This document shows, piece after piece, positions 23,609-32,684 of a stretch of DNA of 64,000 nt; the first letter of the stretch is position 1; every line of letters starts with the position of its first letter. This DNA is from Mucilaginibacter pineti (GTDB taxonomy: Bacteria > Bacteroidota > Bacteroidia > Sphingobacteriales > Sphingobacteriaceae): the NCBI RefSeq assembly GCF_900101875.1, contig NZ_FNAI01000011.1, forward strand, positions 62,001-126,000, given 5' to 3'. The position numbers and the translations under genes were made by a program. The notes beneath the pieces were generated by a model, which saw only the letters and a list, made by a program, of their open reading frames with translations, was not told the origin of the DNA and made no database searches.

Positions 23609-26554
23609 TTAAGCGGTTTTAACCAGCGTTATCATGGTAAGCATTTCGCCGGTTTCATCCTGTGATTTTATTTTACGGGCATATATCTGATAGTTTTTCC
23701 CGTTTATGACCAACTCTGCCGGCTCGGTTCCGGTATTTTTTATAAATGCGGTTAACCTTTTGACCTGCGCTGCATCCCTAAAAGATCCATTTAAAAAACT
23801 GATTACGGACTTACCCAAAATTCCATCATTATGTCCGTTTAAAAGTTCCCTGCCCGCCTTATTGACGTTTATAATTTTTTGGTCGGGTCCTGCCAATAAT
23901 ATCGGCACCCCCGGAATATCTATTACCTTACCTGCAAACTGCTGCACCAATTCCAGCTTTTGCTCCATATTTTTATATTCTGTAATTAAAGTAAATGTGA
24001 TTACAGCGCCCGAAATAAAATTATCAAGTGTGCGGTAAGGCATTATCCGTACCTTATACCATTCGCCGTTTTTAGTTTTCACCTCCAGTTCCTTGTTCAG
24101 CAGCTTCTCTATTACCTCTTTGATATCATTTTCGATGGAGGTATTATCAAAATTGGATACAACATGTAATATGGGCCGGCCAACATCAGTGGGGATGAGG
24201 TTAAATAATCTTCTTACCTGGGGCGTGTAACGCAGTATATCCAGGTTATTATCCAAAAAGATAGTACCTATCTCGGTAGAATCAAGCAGGTTTTTCATAT
24301 CATTATTGATCCTGGTCAATTCATCTGTTTTTGACTGATACTGCATGTTTATGGTCATGAGCTCTTCATTTAGCGATTGCATTTCTTCCTTGGTGGTAAG
24401 GGATTCTTCGTTAGTACTTTGCAATTCCTCATTGGTACTCTGCAACTCCTCATTGGTTGATTTTAACTCTTCAACTGATGTTTCCATTTGCTCAATGGTA
24501 TTGTTCAACCGCTGTTTGGTATAAACCAGTTCTTTTTCCAATTCTTCAGTTACCTGATCTTTTTGTCCCCCAGCAGCAATAGTTTTGCGATTTTTCTTTG
24601 ATAAGCCTTTATCATCAAAGGCTAAAAGTACCAGGCCATGCAAACCTGTATCTTCCAGGAGGGTTGCCTTTAACGATATCAGCCTTAACTGGTTGCCTTC
24701 CCTTATTTTTATATCTTCAATATTCACCTGCCCCTTTTGGCTACGGGCCTGGTGAATGATATTGCCAATTACGTACCGAAGCTCTTCCCGTGCCATTTTA
24801 TGAATATTCATAACCGCTTCTCCATGCGGTAATTCTAAAAATCTACCCGTTTTTCCGTTGCTGTATAGTATATCGCCCTTTTCATTAACTAAAACGGCGG
24901 CGGGCGTAAAGTTTTCTAACAAGATTTTATTAAACGTATCAGCTACAGATCTTTTAGTGGCTATTTTGTCCAGATCATCCAGCTTAATGCCTGCTGCAGG
25001 CAGGTGCCTTGAAACATTAAAAGGAAAATCAATCATGCGACCTACAGAAGCGCTACCTTCCTTGCGTTCATAAATTTTCCACTTCGGATCAACAGAAGTA
25101 AACATGTCTGTAAAACCACCAATCGTTTCGGCAGGCCCCATAAACATAAGCCCGTGCGGAATAATGGCGTAATGGAACACAGGGATGATCTTTCGCTGCA
25201 GTTCGGTGGTGAGGTATATCATTACATTGCGGCATGATAACAGGTCTAACCGGGTAAACGGCGCGTCCTTAATAAGGTTATGCTGTGCAAAAACTATCAT
25301 TTCCCGCAGTTCTTTTTTAACCTGGTAGGTATTTTCGTTTCCTATGAAATACTTCTCCAGCCTTTCCGGCGAAACGTCGGCCGCAATATTACTGTAGTAT
25401 ATGCCAGACCGGGCGTGATCTATGGCCTCTGAATCAAGATCTGTAGCAAATAACTGGAGCTTTGGCCAATCATGTTTATCCACTTCCTCCAGACTTTCCA
25501 TTAGCAATATTGCAATGGAATATGCTTCTTCGCCAGTAGAACAGCCCGTTACCCATACCCTTACAGTTTCGTTTCGTTTCTTTTGTTTCACTAACGTGTT
25601 AAACTGCAGCTTCAATGATTCAAAAGCGAACACATCCCTGAAAAACTTTGTAACGCCGATAAGCAACTCGTTAAATAAAACATCTGTCTCCTGCGGATTT
25701 TCTCTTAAAAAAGTCACGTATGTTGCATAATCGGGTATTTGATGATAGGCTATACGCCTGTCTATACGCCGGTTAATGGTACTCTTTTTATATAAAGAAA
25801 AATCATGCCCGGTATGGGAACGCAGCAGCATTAATATTTTTTGAACCGCGTTTGAGTCCTGGATTGCCTGCTTTACCTGTTCAGATGCCTCTTCGGCCAG
25901 TACCGGGTGATTAAGATACTGAATTAGTTTTACGGGCATTTCTTCGGGCGATAGTACGTAGTCTACCAGGTTTGTACTGATTGCAGCCAAAGGCATACTG
26001 TTGTATTGCGCTGTTTGAGGGTCCTGCACCATTACCATGCCTAATTTTTCCTTTACCATACGCACACCGGTTTCACCGTCAGATCCCATTCCGGAAAATA
26101 TGATGCCTACCGCTCTGTTCCATTGATCATCTGCAAGGCTTTGCAAAAAATAGTCTATGGGTTGCCGGTACCCATGCGTTATTGCGGGCTGAAGCAGTAA
26201 TAATTGCCGGTTATGCAAGCCCATATCCTTATTGGCCGGTATTATATAAACCTTATTTTCTTCAAGCTGCATGCCGTCAACCGCCTCTACTACCGGCATA
26301 GCGGTGAAAGTTTTAATCAGATCAGCTACTTGTCCTTTATGATTAGGGTCAAGATGAATAATGATAACAAAGGCCATCCCGCTTTCGGCAGGCATGTGGG
26401 TAAAAAATGCTTTAAATGAAGCAAAAGCACCAGCTGATCCGCCTAAAGCAACCACGGGGAAGGATTTTCCCCTGCGTTGGTATAATTCTCCGGATTCATC
26501 AACTTCGGTTTCTGGTTTAATTTTTTTTACTGGCTTTACCGACTTTTCTGGCAT
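23609..26554 (-). CDS. CheB-CheR-PAS fusion chemosensory signalling protein
   Basis: A 981-residue three-part protein. CheB methylesterase (about 30-215): Ser in ALGGSAGAFASF, His in IIIHLDPNHKG, Asp in FSGMGSDGETG. CheR methyltransferase (about 235-500): helical part RRIDRRIAYHQIPDYATYV and SAM motif VWVTGCSTGEEAYSIAI. A charged coiled coil with repeated ELQSTNEE units (about 665-735) links to two PAS domains (DSTEIGTIFLDNNLDILRYT and a C-terminal one). Opposing methylation and demethylation activities on one chain with PAS sensing is known in many bacteria but the substrate is rarely identified. It heads the operon with the HisKA_3 kinase, CheB and NarL regulator. Confidence 0.95.
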   Translation of the reverse strand: MPEKSVKPVKKIKPETEVDESGELYQRRGKSFPVVALGGSAGAFASFKAFFTHMPAESGMAFVIIIHLDPNHKGQVADLIKTFTAMPVVEAVDGMQLEENKVYIIPANKDMGLHNRQLLLLQPAITHGYRQPIDYFLQSLADDQWNRAVGIIFSGMGSDGETGVRMVKEKLGMVMVQDPQTAQYNSMPLAAISTNLVDYVLSPEEMPVKLIQYLNHPVLAEEASEQVKQAIQDSNAVQKILMLLRSHTGHDFSLYKKSTINRRIDRRIAYHQIPDYATYVTFLRENPQETDVLFNELLIGVTKFFRDVFAFESLKLQFNTLVKQKKRNETVRVWVTGCSTGEEAYSIAILLMESLEEVDKHDWPKLQLFATDLDSEAIDHARSGIYYSNIAADVSPERLEKYFIGNENTYQVKKELREMIVFAQHNLIKDAPFTRLDLLSCRNVMIYLTTELQRKIIPVFHYAIIPHGLMFMGPAETIGGFTDMFTSVDPKWKIYERKEGSASVGRMIDFPFNVSRHLPAAGIKLDDLDKIATKRSVADTFNKILLENFTPAAVLVNEKGDILYSNGKTGRFLELPHGEAVMNIHKMAREELRYVIGNIIHQARSQKGQVNIEDIKIREGNQLRLISLKATLLEDTGLHGLVLLAFDDKGLSKKNRKTIAAGGQKDQVTEELEKELVYTKQRLNNTIEQMETSVEELKSTNEELQSTNEELQSTNEESLTTKEEMQSLNEELMTINMQYQSKTDELTRINNDMKNLLDSTEIGTIFLDNNLDILRYTPQVRRLFNLIPTDVGRPILHVVSNFDNTSIENDIKEVIEKLLNKELEVKTKNGEWYKVRIMPYRTLDNFISGAVITFTLITEYKNMEQKLELVQQFAGKVIDIPGVPILLAGPDQKIINVNKAGRELLNGHNDGILGKSVISFLNGSFRDAAQVKRLTAFIKNTGTEPAELVINGKNYQIYARKIKSQDETGEMLTMITLVKTA

Positions 26555-26654
26555 GAGAGGCTATTTAGGATAGATGGATAGATGATCAAAAATAAATATA
26601 ATTTAATTAGGTAGTTATATTATAATAAACAGCACAGTCCATCCCAAAGCTTAA

Positions 26655-26696
26655 AGATTTGCACTGAGGCATAAATAGGTAGTGAATCGCAAATCT
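26655..26696 (-). terminator. Possible terminator after the trehalose operon
   Basis: An inverted repeat AGATTTGC...GCAAATCT with an inner CACT/AGTG pairing lies just after the treY-malQ stop. On the minus strand it is followed by TTTAAGC, a weak T tract. It also lies upstream of the CheB-CheR gene start, so an operator role is equally possible. Stability was not computed. Confidence 0.35.
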
Positions 26697-26701
26697 CGTT
26701 G

Positions 26702-29700
26702 CTATCTATTATATAGCTTGACCATACGCCTCAGCATCGTGGATACCTGTGGCTTAAGTTGGCCAGGAAGCAACCGCCAAAGCCAGTTACCGTGCTTAGA
26801 TGAGGGTATATTCATGCGCGCATCGGCACTTAAACCCAAAACATCCTGTAATGGCATGATAGCAATAGCCGAAACGGAGGCATAGCATAACTCCATCATC
26901 AGTTTATCGACATTCCGTTCGTTAACAGCCGTGCGCAGGTAGGCCGCAAGCAGCGCGCGCTCGGTCGCTGTCAAATCTTCTTTATACCAACCCCGGCTGG
27001 TATTATTATCATGTGTTCCTGTATAAGTTACGCTGTTTGGCATGTGGTTGTGGGGCGCGTGAACTGAAACCGGCATGTCCGCTCCGAACGCGAATTGTAA
27101 TACATTCATGCCGGGCAGTCCCAATTTGTTACGTAATTCGTATACTTCTGTGCCAACTTTTCCCAGATCCTCGGCAATAAAAGGCAGTCCGTCTAAAACT
27201 TTTTTAAAGACATCAAAAATGGCCACGCCGGGGCCTGCCTTCCAGCACCCGTTTACGGCGATGGTTTCGGTTGCCGGCACCTCCCAATAATCGTTAAATG
27301 CGCGAAAATGATCCAAACGGATGACGTCAAAAAACGCGCGGTTTCTTTTTATTCGGTCGATCCACCAACCGTAGCCTGTACTTTTTAGCTTATCCCAGCG
27401 GTAAACAGGCATTCCCCAAAGCTGGCCATTTTCATTAAAATAATCCGGCGGAACGCCTGCTACCCCAATCATGTTTTTGTTATTGTCCAGACTAAAGATT
27501 TCCGGATGTGTCCAGGCATCGGCTGAATCATAACTTACATAAAATGGCAGGTCACCGATGAGCTGAATACCCAAATGATTAGTGTAACCTTTAAGCTTCG
27601 TCCATTGCTGAAAGAATTTGAACTGGAGCCATTTTACATATTCAATATTACCTTGATTAACATTCGAAAACGATGCCAGCGCATCGTTGTCCCTGTGCTT
27701 AAAAGCGATGCCCCAATCATACCAGGGCAGGCCTTTATGATGATCCTTCAATGCTGCGAACAGCGCATAATCATCAAGCCATGAACTTTCCTTTTTTTTG
27801 AAACGAATATAATCTTCTTGTTCTTCTGAGGAAGCGTTGCGCCGGAAACGGTGGCAGGCAATTACGAATAATTTATTTTTGAGCTCCCCCGCCCCATCAA
27901 AATCCACGGTAGCTGTATCCGACAAATAATATGGGGCTACGTCATCCTGGCTGAGCAGGCCATCGGCCACTAAGTCGTCCGGACTGATCAATAAGGTGTT
28001 GCCAGCCATACTTGAGGCTGAACTATAAGGGGAATATCCTGTAGCTTCGCTGGTTGGGTTTAGGGGTAACAGTTGCCAGTAGCGTTGCTGTGCGTTGCCC
28101 AAAAAATCTGCAAATGCCCTTGCGCCAGGGCCGATATCACCGACGCCATAGCGCGAAGGCAACGAGGTGATATGCATAATAATGCCGGCGCTTCTTTTTT
28201 GCTGATTATCGGCCTTCAAAACGCAAAATGGATATTCCTTAAAAATAGCGCTAACCTCTGCCCGGGGGTTGATGATACTTTTTTCCCCGTTAAGCAAATT
28301 CGTCCATTGAACAGGTGCGTCTTCCGGCAGCAGGATTGTGGTATCTTCCCAGTCGAAACCCGGAAAGGTTTGATCTGTCAGTTTTGCCAGGTGCAGCGGT
28401 GCAGCAATAAGCAGCCAATCCCTATGGTAACGCCGGGCAAACGCTACAACGTTATTCCTGTATTTTCCCTTAACCTGTAACGGAATATAAACTCCCTTTG
28501 AAAATAACTCCGGGTATTCACCGCGTTGATGTAATAATTTATCGGTTAACCAAAATTTTAACGAGCCGTTGTACCTGTTATCCCATAAAGTTTTTGGATC
28601 AAGGTCACGTAATTGGTTGACTTGTCGCGCCCTGGTTTCAAAATCAACAGGTCGCCGGTTATCCGGATCAACGAGGCTAAAGTCCCACAGCTCACATCCC
28701 TGGTAAATATCAGGAACGCCGGGGCAGGTGAACTTAAGTAACACCTGCACTAAGGAATTAATCACGAAATGATCGGCCAGTTTTGCTTGTAAGTCATCCA
28801 GCCTCTTCATAAAACTACTCTGCGGCTTGAGCAGTAGTTGGGCAAAGTGGAGGGTGGCTTGTTCATAATTTTCATTGGGCGCTGCCCATTGGCTGTTTAC
28901 CTTTCCTTCGCGTAGGGCCTTGGTTAAATACGCTGAGAAGCGTTCGGCCAAATTATCCTGCTCCTGGCCCGGCAAGGCAGAAGAACCGGCCAAAGTTTGG
29001 TAGATGAGGTATTCATCATTGGCATCGGGCGCGCCGCTCTTTTTAATTTTTTCGTACTGGCTTTGCCAGGCTGTCACTGTTTTAAACCACTCGCCGGGCA
29101 TTTCCGTCAGCACGTTAAGCTTAGCTCTTACGTCTTCGCCGCGTTTAGTATCATGGGTTGACGTTGTGTTCATAGTAAAAGGAAACTTTTCCTGCCGTTC
29201 GGTCATCATTTGATGAAATGTGCTGATCTTTAAACCAAATTCAGCAGGCGAATCGCCAACCTCGTTATGGCCAATGAACCGCTCGTACGTATACATCAGC
29301 GTATCTTCAACGCCCTTAGCCATCAGCGGTCCGGTAAACTGCATACAACGCTGGTAAAAGCGCAGGATGTCTGCCCGTCTTTCTTCATTGCCCGCCGGCC
29401 TGGTTAACAGGTTCTTTAAAAGATGCACAGCATAGCTTATCTGAGGTTTGTCAGCCTTAACGGCTTTGAGCAATTGGCTTACCGACCTCGCCTCCTCTTT
29501 GCTTAGCGGTAGCTGATTACCATAAAAACGGTAAACCGAACAGCGAATGAGGAACTCTGCAATAACGGATTTAATATCTCCGGGCTGTACTTTTCGCAGC
29601 CGGGCTGGCGTAATAAGGTTAAGATCAAAAAACAACCGGGTCAGGTTTTCTAATTCACCCGCCATGTGTTGGTGAAGGATAGCCGCCTTTTTTTCCAGTA

Positions 29701-30850
29701 TGGACCTTTCAATCGTTTTTCCGTTTTGAATATGTTGTTTATAAAAGGCGGTAAACTGGCTTTTATTATCATACGCGGTGAGGAGGTTATTAACAATGGC
29801 GAGGAAATCGTAACCCGTATTGCCCTGAACCGGCCAGTCGGCAGGAAAGTGTTCACCGCTTTCCAGGATCTTTTCTACAACGATATATACATCAGGTCCT
29901 GCAAGTTTGCGAAGCCGGTCAAGGTAGCCGGCGGGATTATATAAGCCATCAATATGATCTACGCGTAATCCCTGGAAAATTCCTTTATCCAACAACTCCT
30001 TTATAAAACGGTGGTACTCATTAAATACGGCTTCCTCCTGTATATTAAGACAGATAAGGCCGTTCACGGTAAAAAAGCGGCGATAATTGATCTGCTCGTC
30101 GCTGTCCTTCCAAAAACTAAGCCGGTAGTGTTGCTCCTCGGCTACCTGCTGTAACAGTTCGGTGTTTTTATTAATGACTTCCAGCGCTGACTTAATATAT
30201 TTCGCCACGGGCGTATTATTTCTCACTGTATGCAAGGCATCTTTAATTTCATCGCCGGTGGTGGTTGACTCCAGAAGCACCTGAAGTTCATGTGGAACGT
30301 TTCCACGCTTTAACTGAAACACCCGAAAATAGGTATCGCTGTTAACGGGGTAGGTTTGATCTGCATATTGAAGGCCTATACGGCCGTTCGCCCAAATTAG
30401 TCTGATTTCCCCGTCTTTGATCAGATTGGGTAATGGGCTGCCCAGAAAAGGGACCATGAGCTTACCGTCGAACTCAGGAGCCTCCCATATGATGTCAAAA
30501 AAGCTCGCGTACTGCGATTCTCTCCCGTTTTCCAGCACGTCCATCAGCCGGTTGTTAGCTTGATGAAAGGCCATATGGTTAGGAACGATATCCTGGAGCC
30601 ACCCGATATCCAGCTTTTTCAAAGCAGCACTGATATCTTCCAATTCTTCCAGCGTTCCGATCTCGGGGTTGATCCGATGCGGGTTTACCACATCGTAGCC
30701 ATGATTGCTACCCGGCACAGCTTCAAAAACGGGCGAAGCGTAAATCGTTTTTACACCAAGTTCATGCAAGTATGGTAAGATTTTCTTCAGGTGCCGGAAA
30801 GTAAAATCTTTATGAAATTGCAGGCGGTAAGTGGCTATTGGGTTATACAT
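26702..30850 (-). CDS. treY-malQ: Fused maltooligosyl-trehalose synthase / 4-alpha-glucanotransferase
   Basis: A 1382-residue bifunctional enzyme. Residues 1 to about 880 are TreY, which turns the reducing end of a maltodextrin into a trehalose unit: start MYNPIATYRLQFHKDFTF, nucleophile Asp in GLRVDHIDGLYNP, Glu in IVVEKILESGEHFP, Asp in STHDTKRGEDV. Residues about 884-1382 are MalQ: AGIIMHITSLPSRYGVGDIG, Asp in DVIRLDHFRAFNDYW, Glu in LPFIAEDLGKVG, Asp in TGTHDNNTSRGW. Both catalytic sets look intact. Fusion lets maltodextrin stubs left by TreY/TreZ be rebuilt into longer chains. The start overlaps treZ by 8 bp. Confidence 0.96.
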   Translation of the reverse strand: MYNPIATYRLQFHKDFTFRHLKKILPYLHELGVKTIYASPVFEAVPGSNHGYDVVNPHRINPEIGTLEELEDISAALKKLDIGWLQDIVPNHMAFHQANNRLMDVLENGRESQYASFFDIIWEAPEFDGKLMVPFLGSPLPNLIKDGEIRLIWANGRIGLQYADQTYPVNSDTYFRVFQLKRGNVPHELQVLLESTTTGDEIKDALHTVRNNTPVAKYIKSALEVINKNTELLQQVAEEQHYRLSFWKDSDEQINYRRFFTVNGLICLNIQEEAVFNEYHRFIKELLDKGIFQGLRVDHIDGLYNPAGYLDRLRKLAGPDVYIVVEKILESGEHFPADWPVQGNTGYDFLAIVNNLLTAYDNKSQFTAFYKQHIQNGKTIERSILEKKAAILHQHMAGELENLTRLFFDLNLITPARLRKVQPGDIKSVIAEFLIRCSVYRFYGNQLPLSKEEARSVSQLLKAVKADKPQISYAVHLLKNLLTRPAGNEERRADILRFYQRCMQFTGPLMAKGVEDTLMYTYERFIGHNEVGDSPAEFGLKISTFHQMMTERQEKFPFTMNTTSTHDTKRGEDVRAKLNVLTEMPGEWFKTVTAWQSQYEKIKKSGAPDANDEYLIYQTLAGSSALPGQEQDNLAERFSAYLTKALREGKVNSQWAAPNENYEQATLHFAQLLLKPQSSFMKRLDDLQAKLADHFVINSLVQVLLKFTCPGVPDIYQGCELWDFSLVDPDNRRPVDFETRARQVNQLRDLDPKTLWDNRYNGSLKFWLTDKLLHQRGEYPELFSKGVYIPLQVKGKYRNNVVAFARRYHRDWLLIAAPLHLAKLTDQTFPGFDWEDTTILLPEDAPVQWTNLLNGEKSIINPRAEVSAIFKEYPFCVLKADNQQKRSAGIIMHITSLPSRYGVGDIGPGARAFADFLGNAQQRYWQLLPLNPTSEATGYSPYSSASSMAGNTLLISPDDLVADGLLSQDDVAPYYLSDTATVDFDGAGELKNKLFVIACHRFRRNASSEEQEDYIRFKKKESSWLDDYALFAALKDHHKGLPWYDWGIAFKHRDNDALASFSNVNQGNIEYVKWLQFKFFQQWTKLKGYTNHLGIQLIGDLPFYVSYDSADAWTHPEIFSLDNNKNMIGVAGVPPDYFNENGQLWGMPVYRWDKLKSTGYGWWIDRIKRNRAFFDVIRLDHFRAFNDYWEVPATETIAVNGCWKAGPGVAIFDVFKKVLDGLPFIAEDLGKVGTEVYELRNKLGLPGMNVLQFAFGADMPVSVHAPHNHMPNSVTYTGTHDNNTSRGWYKEDLTATERALLAAYLRTAVNERNVDKLMMELCYASVSAIAIMPLQDVLGLSADARMNIPSSKHGNWLWRLLPGQLKPQVSTMLRRMVKLYNR

Positions 30851-32684
30851 ATTGCTCGAGTATTAGAATACTTTGTGGCTGAAGCGTAAAATGTGGACCA
30901 TCAGGTATTATAGCTGTTGTATAAATTGGTCCGTTCCATTGCCAATCAATGGAGTTAAAGATGAGCCGGCAGTTGTGATGATCCGCTAAAAAAACTGTTC
31001 TTGTTTCGTTCGAAAAATTAAGCAGGCAGGTCACTACGTCATCTTCATACCTCCGCCGGACGATAAGCACATGTGACTCCTCATCAACAGTCGCCCTGCA
31101 TTGTTGCCTGTCAAGTGTGCGCAGAGCCGGTTTAGTCTTGCGTAACGCGATAAGGGCGCTATAATAATTCAGCATTAATTTATGCGGCGGTTGTTTAAGC
31201 AAAGTCCAGTTTAACTTTGAAGCGTTAAACGTGTCCTCTGCCTGCGGGTCTGGGGCCTCACCTTCGGAGTGAAAAGCCGCAAATTCCTTCCTGCGTCCAT
31301 CGCGGACCGCGCTGATCAGTTCCGGATCAGTATGACTCACGAAATACAGGAACGGATTAAGCTCACAATATTCCTCGCCCATAAAAAGCATAGGAAGGAA
31401 TGGGCTGATCAAAACCGTAGCCGCCATTAGTTTTTGCACTTCAAAACTAAACAGGCGGCTGGAACGTTCGCCTAATATCCTGTTGCCGACCTGATCATGA
31501 TTTTGAGAAAAAACCACGAATTGCTTGCCTGGGTTTTCTTCAGGATCGGCACCAAACAATTTATCCCGCTGGGCAGAATAACGACCGTAATAAACATACC
31601 CATGATTAAACGCTTCGGCCAGGTCGCCTATACCGTTAAAGTCGCTATAATATCCTTCCTTTTTGCCACCGGAAGCAATACGAAGCGCGTGGTGAAACTC
31701 ATCCGTCCATTGCGCATCCATACCAAAACCCGCTTTGCTCAGGGGATTGATAAAACGCGGGTCGTTGAGGTCGCATTCTACGATCAGGTAATGCCGCCTG
31801 CCGTTTTTTTTAATTAATTGCTCCGTATATTCCTTTATTTCCTGCAGGATATGCTTAGTGCTAAAATCCTTAATGGCATGAACCGCATCCATTCGCAGGG
31901 CATCGATATGAAAATCGCGCAGCCACATCAGGGCATTTTCGGTAAAAAACCGCCGGACGCCGTAGCAGCCCGCATCATCAAAGTTGATGGCATTACCCCA
32001 GGGCGTATGATACTTATCCGTAAAAAAAGGACCGTATTTTTCAAAGTAATTACCCTCAGGACCAATATGATTGTAAACTACATCCAGGATCACCGCCAGC
32101 CCTTTTTGGTGACAGGTATCGACAAGTTTTTGTAAACCCGCGGCACCGCCATAACTTTCTTGCACGGCAAATGGGAATACACCATCGTAGCCCCAGTTTC
32201 TGTTACCCGGGTACTGGGCCACAGGCATCAATTCAATAGCGGTAATACCTAACGAAATCAAATGATCCAGTTTATCGCTAAGCCCTTCAAACGTACCATC
32301 CGGGCTGAAGGTGCCGGTATGTAATTCATAAATAATGTAATCTTCCAAAGGAATATTTTGCCATTGCTGATCCGTCCATTGAAACTCACGCAAATCAAAT
32401 GCGAAAGATGGACCGTGAATATCCGGCTGGTTTAAGGAGGCAATATCCGGCCATTCCTGATCATCAAGAATTACCCGGTAACGGGATCCCGGATGGATTT
32501 CGTCAGTGGTTAACTGCCAATAGCCGTAATCAAGTTTTCCGAGTTCGATATCCTGATCCTCTCGGATGCGGATCGTAGCCTTTTCTGCCCTTGGCGCCCA
32601 GATCAATACCTCGGCTTTTCCAACACTATTGAAGTTTACGCCTAATTTTCTGCCGTCTATCGATACCTTATCCATTTTTCTCAT
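30843..32684 (-). CDS. treZ: Maltooligosyl-trehalose trehalohydrolase
   Basis: A 613-residue GH13 enzyme releasing trehalose from the maltooligosyl-trehalose made by TreY. An N-terminal CBM48-like beta domain (AEVLIWAPRAEKATIRI) precedes the barrel. Motifs are YELHTGTFSPDGTFEG, Asp in HIDALRMDAVHAIKD, Glu in YLIVECDLNDPRF and Asp in VVFSQNHDQVGNR; the NWGYDGVFPFAVQESYGG segment is diagnostic for TreZ. The length is typical. The start overlaps treX by 17 bp and the stop overlaps treY-malQ by 8 bp, so the three enzymes are coupled in translation. Confidence 0.96.
   Translation of the reverse strand: MRKMDKVSIDGRKLGVNFNSVGKAEVLIWAPRAEKATIRIREDQDIELGKLDYGYWQLTTDEIHPGSRYRVILDDQEWPDIASLNQPDIHGPSFAFDLREFQWTDQQWQNIPLEDYIIYELHTGTFSPDGTFEGLSDKLDHLISLGITAIELMPVAQYPGNRNWGYDGVFPFAVQESYGGAAGLQKLVDTCHQKGLAVILDVVYNHIGPEGNYFEKYGPFFTDKYHTPWGNAINFDDAGCYGVRRFFTENALMWLRDFHIDALRMDAVHAIKDFSTKHILQEIKEYTEQLIKKNGRRHYLIVECDLNDPRFINPLSKAGFGMDAQWTDEFHHALRIASGGKKEGYYSDFNGIGDLAEAFNHGYVYYGRYSAQRDKLFGADPEENPGKQFVVFSQNHDQVGNRILGERSSRLFSFEVQKLMAATVLISPFLPMLFMGEEYCELNPFLYFVSHTDPELISAVRDGRRKEFAAFHSEGEAPDPQAEDTFNASKLNWTLLKQPPHKLMLNYYSALIALRKTKPALRTLDRQQCRATVDEESHVLIVRRRYEDDVVTCLLNFSNETRTVFLADHHNCRLIFNSIDWQWNGPIYTTAIIPDGPHFTLQPQSILILEQYV

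Noticed and set aside
24300..24540. Repeated ELQSTNEE codons as a tandem DNA repeat element
   Set aside because: The repeat is explained by the coiled-coil linker of the CheB-CheR-PAS protein, a known feature of the family.
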